64,000 bases of DNA from Taenia hydatigena (taxonomy: Eukaryota; Platyhelminthes; Cestoda; Cyclophyllidea; Taeniidae), in NCBI GenBank assembly GCA_036345935.2, contig JADWOT020000004.1, positions 9,566,565-9,630,564 on the forward strand, written 5' to 3'. Positions 37,640-48,880 of the stretch are shown here, in pieces (the first letter of the stretch is position 1; every line of letters begins with the position of its first letter). Under the pieces are notes generated by a model, which was not told where the DNA came from, ran no database searches, and was given only the letters and a program-made list of their open reading frames with translations. A program made the position numbers and the translations under genes.

Positions 37640-38300
37640 ATTACGGACCGGTGTGCCAGAAAACAGGATTCACCATCACTTCGCAACCGTAGTTCAGGTT
37701 TTCTCGAAGTTCTGTTGTTAGGCTACGTACAAATGTGACTAACTTATTTGTATTGACGGCATAGTCGTCATCAAGAAAGACGAAGATGGGTTCGTAGAGT
37801 CGACAAAATTGAGCAGCGTCAAATTATAGTAGGAGTCTTCGTAGTCACCGACAAGTTGGTCATCATATTCGTGCATTTCCCTAAAAAGCATTTCGGCTGT
37901 CCTTTGTGGATGCTGTGAATATGCCTTCAGTTTATTTCCTGCTCTGTTATTAAGGGTCACATTGAATCCGTCTTGTTAAAATACGTTGTCCATCGAAGTT
38001 CGTGGTAAGCCGATAGAGAAGATGAGGTAAATCTTGACATCCGGGTAGTAGAGATGGCAGAGTTTGCGCAGTTGACTTCTCTCCTCAAAATTGTGGACCC
38101 CTGACTTGTAGACAATCACCACGTCAGGGCGAGACAATCCACCGGCGAGCCCATCTGTGGCTTGTGGGTGCGTGAGAGGAGAGCATACTCCAGAGGGTAC
38201 TTGGCGAAATCGGATCCATGGATTGTAAAGGGGAGGCTAAAAGAAGAATGCAAGATCACAGAATAATATTTCTGAGACAGTTTCATGCAAGACGGCAGTG
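37640..38300 (-). pseudogene. Partial copy of the family-31 glycosyltransferase gene
   Basis: This copies the gene at 39545-40225. It includes the end of the intron, the CTTCTTTTAG acceptor, the exon start at 38236 and the sequence through the DDDY metal-site region. The exon carries TAA at 37976-37978, exactly 258 nt from its start, the same place as in the longer copy. It has also lost about 45 bp after NLTL, which shifts the frame, and it stops short of the C-terminal half. A related segment of about 100 bp (37500-37620 and 38310-38410) flanks it on both sides in direct orientation. Confidence 0.8.
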
Positions 38301-38419
38301 AATCTTTGAAGGTATCACGCAATACTGCCAACGGAGATGGCAATGATGAAAACAGAGGAATGCATAAACTTTTAGTGTAATTTTTATTGCAACCTCTCTT
38401 TCAGTGTATGAATAAGCGT

Positions 38420-39262
38420 ATTTCTTACCTCTAGACAGGATGCGTGTGACAATGGCCCAAAGAGCCGTGTTAATGGAAAAGTGAGTGAACGAGTGGGTGT
38501 GTGGTTGTAAATGCATGGAGAAGGTATTGTAAATGAAGCCAGTGTGCCGCTTCATTGAAGCTCTAGCTGTTGGGATTGGCGCAAAACACGACAGTGGGGC
38601 TAAATGGAGTCCACCCTTTGGCACACAAAATCTGGCAGTGAACCAGCAGCAGTTAAATCGCTGCGTTACAACTTATCAGTATTTCTGCACTTCTGACGCA
38701 TATTTGTGGGTCGCAGTTTTGTATAACGCAATATCTAACTGTGAAACTTTTGGCTGTCCGATTAGAAGGAAATAAAGCAGAGCTTGAACAACGGTGTGAC
38801 AATGCATAAGTTAATGAGTTCTGTGATCGAAATTCAAAAAAGAATATTCTCAGGGCGACATTTATCTGAACAAGGCATATTCCAGACCCTAAAGGCAAGA
38901 GAACGTGTCACGCCTCTGGCGGTCGAAGCAGAGCAACTTCATTAAGGCAGAAATGCTTCCCTAATCATAACAAACTTCTTAACTATAATAACAGTTCCTC
39001 GAGCTGCTATAATGGGATTTTGGTGTTACACCACAACCACGTGACAGAGACATTTGGTTCAAAGTTCAATAAATGCTTCACATCAGGATGATATGTTCAG
39101 GAACTGTTCACATCTTCCTGTTGAATTCCGAAATTAGGCCTGCTTCATTGCTTAGTGGAGAGTGCGAATATGTGGCTTTTAATTCATGAGCATTTGCCTC
39201 AAGAGGCTCGTTTAATTTTAGCGCAGCAAGTTTGTAGGACTATTTTTACAATGCGCACTTAC
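38420..39262. other. Sequence downstream of the glycosyltransferase exon 2
   Basis: The missing 3' exon(s) should lie here on the minus strand or beyond. I could not identify an acceptor plus C-terminal coding with confidence. Confidence 0.35.
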
Positions 39263-40830
39263 GCTGTTCAAATTCGCTAAGAAGAGCAAAGAAGATATTG
39301 GAGCAGTTGACATGCTTTGGCATCGGCCAACTCTCGCGGAACATGCCTTCCATTCTCTTGGGTGTGAGATTCAGCTTGTACTGCACCATCCCCAACCACG
39401 TGTCATCAATTGCCATGGGCTTAGTGAAGTGCATTGCCAGAGCCAAGTCGTGGACATGACGGTAGCTCCACATACTGTAGATACCCAAGCACCGTGGTGT
39501 ATGGAATGGCCAAGGAATTTCGCGCTTCGAGAAGGCCCACTGCAGATACGGACTGGTATGCCGGAAAACAGGATTCACCATCACTTCGCAACCGTAGTTC
39601 AGGTTTTCCCGAAGTTCCGGTGTTAGGCTACGCACAAATGTGACTAACTTATTTGTATTGACGGCATAGTCATCATCAAGAAAGACGAAGATGGGTTTGT
39701 AGAGTCGACAAAATCGTGCAGTCCACTGAAACGTGTGGAACATTTTCAGCGTCAAATTATTGTAGGGGTCTTCGTAGTCACCGACAAGTAGGTCATCATA
39801 TTCGTGCATTTCCCTGGAAAGCATTTCGGCTGTCCTTTGTGGATGTTGTGAATATGCCTTCAGTTTATTTCCTGCTCTGTTATTAAGGGTCACATTGAAT
39901 CCGTCTTGTTAAAATACGTTGTCCATCGAAGTTCGTGGTAAGCCGATAGAGAAGATGAGGTAAATCTTGACATACGGGTAGTAGAGATGGTAGAGTTTGC
40001 GCAGTTGACTTCTCTCCTCAAAATTGTGGACCCCTGACTTGTAGACAATCACCACGTCAGGGCGAGACAATCCACCGGCGAGCCCATCTGTGGCTTGTGG
40101 GTGCGTGAGAGGAGAGCATACTCTAGAGGGTACTTGGAGAAATCGGATCCATGGATTGTAAAGGAGAGGCTAAAAGAAGAATGCAAAATTACAGAATAAT
40201 ATTCCTGAGATATTGTTCCATGCAAGATGGTAGAGGACGGGACGTCATGGGTGGAAGATTAAAGGCATGTTCATGCATTCATGTACCCACACATACTAAA
40301 GGCCACACGGAGGGCTGCTAGCCCACTTACAAGGAAAAGGTGTCATGAATAACAAGGGTAGACGTTCTGCTTACGTGAGAAATGGGTTTGTCATTAATGA
40401 GCGATTGCAGTGTAGCCCTCATGGCAGTCGACTGAGGATAAAGCTGGTAGACGCTAGGATCAAAATTTGGCAACCACTTGACACTCGGAACGCTTGCCAA
40501 CTCCTCAAATCTCAAGCGTCTACTGCTTCCGTTTATTCGAATTTTCGACTCCTCAATCGTGGGTGTTGTGTTCAGTAGGTTGGATTTGTCGAAGACGCTC
40601 GTATGGCACAGGCGCAGCCAATAGTAGCCGTTTGGGCTCGCAAAAATACTATCGTTCCATGCGCAGTAAGTACCGTTGCGATTTGGTTGAGTTACCCACC
40701 TCTCGGAGGATGTGGTTTTGAAGTGAATGGCATAAATGTAGATAAAGTAATTTATGGATGCGCAGATGACAATGAAGTGTAACACCGATTTTCGATTTGT
40801 AGAATGGAAAGGAAGAGCAGGAGCTCCCAT
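39263..40830 (-). pseudogene. Family-31 (beta-1,3) glycosyltransferase gene with an internal stop
   Basis: Exon 1 is 40375-40830 (152 codons) and ends at CAC|GTAAGC; the intron is 205 bp; exon 2 is 40169-39263 (302 codons plus 1 nt) and ends at C|GTAAGT, so more 3' coding should follow but was not found. Exon 1 gives a type II anchor at residues about 15-36. Exon 2 has EERSQLRKLY, NLTLKMFHTFQWTARF, the metal-binding FVFLDDDY (DDD at about 317-319) and AIDDTWLG at about 406-412, as in GT31 enzymes that add sugars in the Golgi. A TAA at 39909-39911 (codon 239) interrupts it, where CAA followed by CAA would fit. The product would lack the catalytic half unless readthrough or re-initiation occurs. 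Substrate unknown. Confidence 0.75.
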
Positions 40831-42609
40831 GTTTCATGCTGCAATGCAGTGCTTAATTAAACTGCGTACAGTTCATATGCAAGCGTGTCTTACCAGAAAC
40901 TACTTTGCTAAGTGGTCTAAAACGATAGGATAGTGTGCCAATGATGCTTGAGGCTGGAGTGGTTGTGCTTGCCTCACAGCATCATCTGGCAATGTAGCAA
41001 GTGAGTGCACGTAAACGCATTTGATTCGCATTTGCCTGCCACTTCACATTCACGCTTACATCACTTCACCCACTGCCTGACGCACCACACACTGCACAAG
41101 TGTGTGCAACACACTGCAACACGGTTGTACTTGCATTTTCTTACTAAAGCGACTGATCTGCCTAAGGCAAGGGAGATATTGCGCATAGATCAGATCTGCG
41201 AAATCAGTAAGAATGCACGCACAGCTCGATAGGCGCTGAATAACCTACGACGCATCCCATTAAGTAGCATGCTGACAGGACTATCCTCAAGCAAAGTGCG
41301 TCCCGAAGAAATAATTTAGGTATTTGTATAAAACCGTATATAATTTAAAACAAACCCGAATTCGGGTTTTAGGTGCGCAATCACACCCCTGTAATCGGGG
41401 TGATGAGATAAATTTTGACATTTTGTTGAGTGACAGTAGCATTGCCATTGGGTATGCATCGTGCATTAATAATGTGCATTTATGTGCAACCGAGTGATAG
41501 AGATGAATCTTTGAGTTAGGTAACTTAATGTTTTATGCAGACTGGATTAGGCATCTGTGCGGATGATGTTTACCTTTAAAGATAGTAATTCTAAGTAGAT
41601 TTGTGCATGAAAGTGTGTGCCAAATATTCACACGCTTTTGTTGATGTAAACGTGTGTTTTTGTATCATGCATAATTATGTGCATATGGGGGTTCAAATCT
41701 AAATTTTGGAAATCAGAATACATGTATGCATACCAGTGAGCAGAGCGTCAGTTTCGTGTTCGCTGCTATGGGCGGCAACGACGACGCGGTTCGTCTATGC
41801 AACGCTGCTTTTCAATGCCAATTGTCTTTGGTGCAAAAGGCCAAATTGCATTGTGGATGTACAAATGCAAACCAACTTACATGCGCAGCAACCTACATGC
41901 ACTGCTAGTTGGCCTCAATGTTCACACTCACTACTGGACACACACTACGTGCACATCCGTGCAGACCGCATATCGCATCTAGGCGATTGTGAATACCGCA
42001 CGCAATAAATAAAATCGTAAGGATTTGCCCTCCAAGAGGCTAGGACAATCCGTCAGTGCAGGCATCTCAATGGGCGATTAGGAATCTACTGCAAGCAAGC
42101 AAGCACTCGTAGCATCTACTGTACAATCATTCCAATTCGCAAAACCTGCTCATACAACTACACCTTAGTTTGCTCTTTTGTTTCTGTTCCCACTTGCTTT
42201 GCCTAAAGCATAATTATTTTACCTTAATTTCAATCCTCCTTCTTTAGCCTGGGTGTGCTCAAATTTGAACTTGCGAATTTCCATTGAGCTTGGCTGCAAT
42301 TGGTTTAACTGGTGATTCATATTCTGAGAGGACGTGGCAGGAGCAACGACAAAGTCATTATCTTCCTTAAAACAGATGCATTCCACCGAGCATTGTGCAT
42401 CGCATACTTCAGCATTTAGAGGTAGTCGAGATGCCTTATCAACACACCGGGAGCGCACATTGGCACATAGGATTGTGTATGGAGACTTGCGATTGGATGT
42501 CACTGAAAGAAATGGAATTGGCGGTTGCGTGGCACCAAGTTTTGTGCAAACATAGGCCTAACAGTTTGTCCTGCAATACTTGCGTTATCAGCAGACTGCA
42601 GACTCATGT
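40831..42609. other. No gene recognised
   Basis: Upstream flank of the glycosyltransferase gene and the single-copy sequence before block B. Short ORFs (for example 41706-42008 plus and 42219-42503 minus) show no family and no splice support. Confidence 0.45.
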
Positions 42610-42862
42610 GTTTGCAGTAGGAAAGTACACTCCATCATTACATCCTCTCTCCACTCGTCTCACAAGACTCTTTCTTTATTCCTCAATTCAACCATCCGGA
42701 TCAGCCTATTCGATATGTGGAGGTGGCGGTGGTAGTGGTCCACGATGCACGAGCAATTCATCTCCTCTGTCTGGTGGCTCTCACGCAGATGACGACGTGT
42801 TACTGTCAGCGCTCCTCCTCAAACTCAAATCGTAGCACGCACACTCCATCAACTCCATTATG

Positions 42863-43712
42863 TTTCAGTAGTCGGATCCGAAGCACTTGCAGCAACGAAG
42901 ACGCCATTTTACACTCGTGGCGGCCGGTGGACTATTCTCAATGTCCTCCATACTGATCACGAAAGCGGAGAGCACCTGCATGTCTTCTTCCGCATCACGC
43001 ACGCCGTCTATCACGACTGCAATGACTAGTATCTGATGCGGTTTCATTATGTCAAGAAAGCTAATGAGGTTGTCTATCAAGTCAAAATCCCTTTCTAGTA
43101 TGTAGATAAAACAATCATGATGGCAAGGTGGTCATGGAAGTCCTCTTTTAAAATGCGCACTTTAGGCACAAATTTGCCTCTTGTCAGGTAACATTCAACC
43201 CAGGAACCATTTAGTCTAAAGATATGGTCCATAACGAAGGGGCTTCCTTCCAATAATCTGTCAGTGGCGAGAGTGAAATTAAATTCAAGGATGCGAGGAG
43301 AATGGCAAACTCCTCTCTCATCTGTGTCGAAAGCTGTGTACACATTGTCCGGAATAGGCAGCAGACAGCAATGTACTGTCGGCTTGATAAGGTGGCGACC
43401 ACGTGGAGAAAGGAATGGTTGGAGTGAATCCACCTCCTCCATGTGATACTGCACTGCCGCAACTGCGTCTCGATACGTGCCTGACGAGGGTTGTGGAAAG
43501 AGCATTTTGCACAGATTCATGTCGAGCCACTTCCACCTACTGATGTAGTGATTGAGTGCCTCACGCTAAAGACGACTTCGCAGTATCCACCTCCAATGTG
43601 GCATTGCCTTGCACACGTTCATGAAGTCGGGAACATTCAGGAAGTTGCATATTCGTGGTGCCAATTCAAGTGGCAGTTGGGTGATTTTGCGATGTGAAGC
43701 ATCATCCTCGGC
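42863..43712 (-). pseudogene. F-box-like gene exon, disrupted (block B copy)
   Basis: The exon starts at 43712 after a TACTAAC branch-like site and TTGACATTTAG. Residues about 12-40 read QLPLELAPRICNFLNVPDFM followed by NVC, matching the F-box pattern (LP.E....I..FL...D). F-box proteins bind Skp1 and bring targets to ubiquitin ligases; no substrate-binding repeat is recognised in the rest. TAG at 43566-43568 (codon 49) replaces the Tyr codon of the other copy. After it the frame is open (HMEEVDSLQPFLSPRG, VCHSPRILEFNFTLATDRLL) until a 1-nt frame change near 43100-43130, then continues (ISFLDIMKPHQILVIAVV) to TGA near 42865. Upstream exons were not found. The downstream Met ORF (43520-43095) could still be expressed. 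Confidence 0.6.
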
Positions 43713-44668
43713 CTAAATGTCAACGAACTTGCATCTTGGTTAGTAGTATGAGAAAATTGCGGGTGAGTTTTATTGAAATGAAGTGAGAATACGTGAAGAT
43801 GGTGTGGAAGAAATGTCGGTAAGTGGCGGGAGTAGAGATAACCGAAACGCAGCATTGTCGGGAAGGTCGGAAGCGTAGAATGACTGCGTGATGCAGACGT
43901 CGAGGTTGATATAGCTTCCGTTAGAGGGAGGTAGGGCGGGAGAGTACGAGGGCGATGGCAGTCATTTGGCTGACCTCAGTGACGTGTTCGCGCATTGGTT
44001 GTCACGTCTTCGTGGTCGTAGTCGTGGTCGTGGTCGTGATCGCCTACCCCTTCGGCAGTCACGCCATCAACACGTCTGTCACATAATGCCTTTCCACCGA
44101 CAAATAATGCGAAGGTGGGAGTCGGTGAGACACAACGCAGTCCTCGCGTCACAGTGATTGCTTGCAACGACAATGGCATCATCCACACCGTTGTCCACTT
44201 GATACTTCGCAGTAGTAGCAGTAATAGCAATAGCAAAGCATTTCTGCTTTTCTCAAGCCAAAGTCACAATGCGAGTAACGATGACACTTGTGCAATCTAC
44301 CTATACTTCACTCACTCACTCGCTCACTCAATCGCTCATGCTGTAAATCCACGAGTGCTTCTCTGCGTTTGTTGCAAAATGTTGGCCAAATTAGCCCAGT
44401 GAGTAGCACTGCTGCTCGTGGAATGGGAAAGGACACACACACACACACACATAACCCAATGTCGATTTGTGTCTTTTCTTGTTGTTCACTTCATCTCATT
44501 ATGCCAATGTCTTGCTAATAGGCGGACAGGACGGACAGGCGTGGACCGGGCAGTGCGCGTTGATGTGACACTGAAGTGGTGCCTCAACAAGCCGCACGCC
44601 TCAATGGCACAGCACCAATACTGGCAACTCTTCGTGTGGACAAGGTGCTTGGCTTTGAGGACAGGAGA

Positions 44669-44711
44669 TAAAGAAGAAGAAGAAGAGGAAGAAGAAGAAG
44701 AAGAGGAAGAA
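44669..44711 (+). repeat. (GAA)n tract
   Basis: An almost pure GAA/GAG run. It generates the poly-Glu ORF 44418-44807 and the poly-Phe ORF on the other strand, neither of which is a gene. Confidence 0.95.
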
Positions 44712-45214
44712 GGCGCTGTCTTTCTGACCTACACAGTGCCTAACACACCCACTCCTCACACCATCCACGAAGTAGGCGGACATTGTGCTCTTCCACCAGT
44801 TGTGTGACAACGTAGTCTTACTGTGTGGAGGACGATGTCGTAGACCTCATCTCAACTGCCCCTCCATGTGGCATTGTCGACGCCAATTTTCTGCCCATAG
44901 ATCGGTTAAGCACAAGAGTATTCTAGCCTGTGTGTGTGTGGTTGTATTAAGATGATGGAAAGGAAGCCTCAATCTCCAACCCACATGTAGCCATGAGAAT
45001 GTGAAATACCAACATCTGGTATTATTATGACTGAGGAGTGTAGCCACATTTGCCGTAGCGTGCGGAGCCGCCAATGCAGTGAGGAACATTGCTGATTTGT
45101 GAAAGGAAAGCTAATCGGATTACATCGCACGCCACATCACACAGGCTTGCATTGCATTGCATTGCCATCGCCACGTGTTCCAACGTGTTGTGGGCAATAA
45201 ATTTGCTTCCTCCG

Positions 45215-45243
45215 TCCTCCTCCTCCTCCTCCTCCTCCTCCTC
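45215..45243 (+). repeat. (CTC)n tract
   Basis: About nine CTC/TCC triplets in block B. The homologous site in block A near 30460-30492 is shorter and less pure. Confidence 0.95.
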
Positions 45244-45824
45244 GTGACTTAGTTAACGCAAGTTGACGCAGTGCAAATGCCTCAATTGAGGCCGCTAACC
45301 AACAGTGACGGAAGCGCTGGCAGCCACTGCACGCGTTGTCGGTCGCGCATACATAAGATTTCGCAACCAAACTTGATCACCCAAATGGTGCGAAACCTTC
45401 CAAGAATACCAACGCTTCACCCTCATTAAACACTACACACCACCACCACCCCACCACCTACACTCGCTCATCGGCAAGAAACCCGTGTCCCCTTCCCAAA
45501 CGGGGACCGCTTTTATTGCTGGCGTGTGCGCAGCATTGACACTGGAAGGAGGAGGAGAAGGAGTGGAGCAGTGGAGAAGGGGTAGAGAAGGGGGAGGAGG
45601 AGTGGGATTGGGAGGAGATTGAGGAGGTCTAGAGGCGATATGGCGTCGATGGATGAGTAGGAGTGGGGATGAATCCAATTAGCACATGCACATGAAACGC
45701 AATGGAGAGCTAGAGAGGGGGAGAGAGAGAGAGACGAAGCCGCTGCTTTTGCTTCTGTGGACGGGAACCAAAGCGGCAGAAGTGTAGAAAGGCCATGCCA
45801 CTCTTGAAGCCTATCAGTAATTAC

Positions 45825-45866
45825 CACCGTGCGTGTAAAATGCACTGGACTTCGATTTTGCCAAAC
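45825..45866 (-). other. Possible 42-nt micro-exon
   Basis: On the minus strand a long pyrimidine tract ending CATTACGCAG precedes 42 nt that are open in all three frames and are followed by GTAATT. Read in phase 1 the exon is symmetric. A second strong acceptor (CTCCTTCCAG) lies near 45542. No complete gene could be built. Confidence 0.25.
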
Positions 45867-47460
45867 CTGCGTAATGGGAAGATGAAAGGGGAGGGTCGAC
45901 CTCATGAATGAATATGAACAAAGTTGTACATTTGGTGTGAGGGCTACACTCGATGATTGCACATTGATGGGATGGTGCACAGATGGAAGGATCGAGGAGC
46001 AGGAGTAGATAGATGAGTGCTTCTTACTTTGTGTTATGCAAAGGTGAGGAGGAGTTGGTTAAGTGCGGATGTGATTGTCGCTGCGCCCATTGCATGTGGA
46101 TTTACTGTCATGAATGAATCACAGCCACCTTGAAGTTAGGATGGGAAATACCGCGAATGAGACACCAAGAAATCACAGAAGTTCTGTCATTTGCTGATTG
46201 GATGGTGGCAAGAGGTGAGAGGAAGCGGTGAACAAAGTGGTCTGCACGGTTTAAAGATCACTACGCGTCATTGGTTGCCAAATTAGACAATCATTTGTTC
46301 GCCAAATGCGAGACTCATCATCACCTTCCACACACTTCAAGGACGACATCATTTTTCATTACTCTGGTCAATAACTACTGACTTACACTCTGCCATCTTC
46401 GCCTACGCATTCGCTTTTACTGACAAATGGGAAAATTAAATTGTGCAACAATTGGGAGCACAATTGTATCTTGCATTTGGGGTAAAACGAATTGAAATGA
46501 GTCCTGTTTCTGCTACTAAGTAGCCGAGAAGTAAGGTGTGAATCATTTAGCGATCACATGTGCCTCCTGCGGTGTGAATGAATTCCTTTTTATTTGTCAC
46601 GTCAAAGTTAGGCATTAATGAAGAGGAAGAGGTGGGCCACAGAGCTCGAACAAAAATTAGGCCAACTACCAGCCACACAATGTATGATGCTGTCTCTGCT
46701 GAAAAATTTGGCTGCATAACTTGAATCGATTTACCCAACAGTGGTAAGGATGCGTAAAATTAAGCATCCCATAAATGCGCAAAGTGTGTTCTAAAAGAAA
46801 GAAACCGGGATGTCACACATGTGTCACGCTGGCAGTTTTTGGCCTACCTCAAGGTAAATGGATTGAGTTACACTGTGGTCAGGAGAGTTTTGTACGTAAG
46901 GAGAAACAACTCAGCAGTAGGGGTAATGAGTAGTAAAGTGATTGGTGAATGAAGTCTCTAGTAATCGATGAATTGAGAGATGAGAAGGGAGTGCACCTGC
47001 AATGGAAGTAGAAATGAAGGAATGAGTGATAGTGAGAGAGAGGGAGAGGGAGGGGAGAGGGGAGGGAAGGAAAAAGGAGGGTGCGAGTGCGTGAATGAAT
47101 AGATGAATGAATGAAGGGAAGAGTGCAGTGGAGGTAGAATTAGTGCACATCAGCGAAAAGGCATTACTTGGAATGAAGGGATAAAAGGAGGAAAGAGGGA
47201 GAGAGGGAGTGTTGTTGGAGTAGTGGGGTGGGAGGTGAGGAGGGAAGAGGTCTACTAGCAGCGTATAAGCAGTTGAGAGGAGGGAGGCAAAGTAGTAGGT
47301 CTACTGGTAAGTTGTAAGTAGTGGCGCCTTAGGTGGTGGTGGTGGTGTTGGCTGATAGCGTATTAAGTAGTTGTGGTGATGGGTGGACGGGGGTGGTTGG
47401 GTGAGTGGGTAGATTGAGTGCAGCAGTAGTGGTAGGCGAAGGTGCATCGGTGGGAGCGGG

Positions 47461-47504
47461 TGCGTGCGTGCATGCGCACGTGCGTGTATGCGTGTGTGTA
47501 TGCA
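47461..47504. repeat. Perfect alternating pyrimidine-purine tract
   Basis: 44 bp of strictly alternating pyrimidine and purine (TGCGTGCGTGCATGCGCACG and onwards), with several CG steps. Such DNA can adopt a left-handed helix. Confidence 0.8.
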
Positions 47505-48880
47505 TCACTGATTTGTGAATGCTGATGGGAAGTTCTTAGCGAGCTTTTTTATGCAATAGCGGCTATCCTCCGTAAACTAAACTTAAGCATACTCAGAATC
47601 TTATCATGCTGTACCATTTGTCAAAAATATTTTACACTGTCACAATTTTAATGAGGATTTAATTCAATTCAACGGCAAACCGCAGCTTTTTGTTAGTTAT
47701 TCGTGGCATTAGAAGCAAGAAGACCAAATAAAATGTTTTTTTTTCCTTAATTTCTGATGCATTTGATGCTCCGCCACAAGAATAGCAACAGTAACAGAAA
47801 TAGCATTCGTAAATGATACTGCTACCACTGTGAGAGGAGTAGAGAGTGAAAGGGAATGGGGAGGGAAAGAGAGCAGGAGCACGCCGAGACTACTGCCGCC
47901 AAAACGCAAAGCAGTGCACGGATTAAGACCACATTCTTGTATGCATTTACGAACTTGCCTCTGCTGCGGTGACAACTTTCACGACTTCCAGCATTGTCGA
48001 CAACAGAGGGAGCTACAAGTGCTCTCCTATTCTCACGTAAAGGCATACTTTAGGTATTGCAAGACTGAGAGCAGATAAATTTGCTGGCAATATTATTTGC
48101 AATGACGTTTTCTGCAAGGTAAGATCTACTACTTCCACCTCCAATTATAGAATTTTGAACCACGTTAATTGCTTAAGCCTCGTTTGGTAAACTACTTCTC
48201 GCATTATCATGAGCGGTAGCTTATTCAAACTATTGCAGCCTATTATTATGTGCTTTCCATTACCTCAGTTGCGTTGACAAATGGCTCTTAATTTCTTTGC
48301 TGACTTTACCCTCATCAACGTAGAACAACACATGGAGAAGTGTCCTATCGACAAAGGAGTGGCTTCGATGTATCATGTGAGGAAAAGTTGGTATAACATC
48401 CAACTGTACCGTTGTGTGTGGTAGCATTTGAGATGAACAAAGTTGGCCTGAGGAGGCAAAAGTGTCGGATCGCAGGGCAGGCCTGGTGCGTCAGAGATCA
48501 GACAGCATAACTGATGAAAAGTAGCCCCTCCCCAAGCAGACGACCCAGTGTGATTTTGCAAGCATTCTCTAGCTTCTACTGTTCTCGTAAGTGAAACCAT
48601 GTGCTAGTTCACAAAAATTTTCACTGAGACCAGTTGAACTTGAGATGCGGAACCTTAAGAGAGGGCCAGTCCAGGCCTTGTGATTGAATGTCTGGCAACT
48701 TATTGCCAATGAGGTGACTGACAGCCAACTCAAGTTAGAAGAGCGGGCCAAAGCATGGCTTGAAGAAACCAGGTTTACGGGCAATCATTTGACACGAGCA
48801 TGAGAGTCTGTCACCGACATAGCTGAAATCCCTAGACTTGAACGCCTTCTTTGGCTAGACTAGAGGCGTATACTGCTCTT

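Larger units (their letters stand above)
42610..48880 (+). repeat. Segmental duplication block B
   Basis: 42.61-42.80 kb and 43.3-44.1 kb match block C (53.73-54.66 kb). 44.17-48.88 kb matches block A (29.41-32.46 kb). Block B is longer than A because of sequence at about 45.5-47.75 kb that is absent from A. Junctions are abrupt, as expected of unequal exchange. Confidence 0.85.

Noticed and set aside
44418..44807. 129-aa ORF with a poly-Glu run
   Set aside because: It is created by the GAA tract and is not conserved in frame in block A.
30621..45678. Conserved VWEGDTGFLPM peptide as evidence of selection
   Set aside because: Between the two copies I count more amino-acid-changing than silent differences over about 22 codons, so no constraint is shown.
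45513..45980. 155-aa minus-strand ORF as a single-exon gene
   Set aside because: It crosses several long pyrimidine tracts that look like intron 3' ends, and the homologous region in block A is missing.
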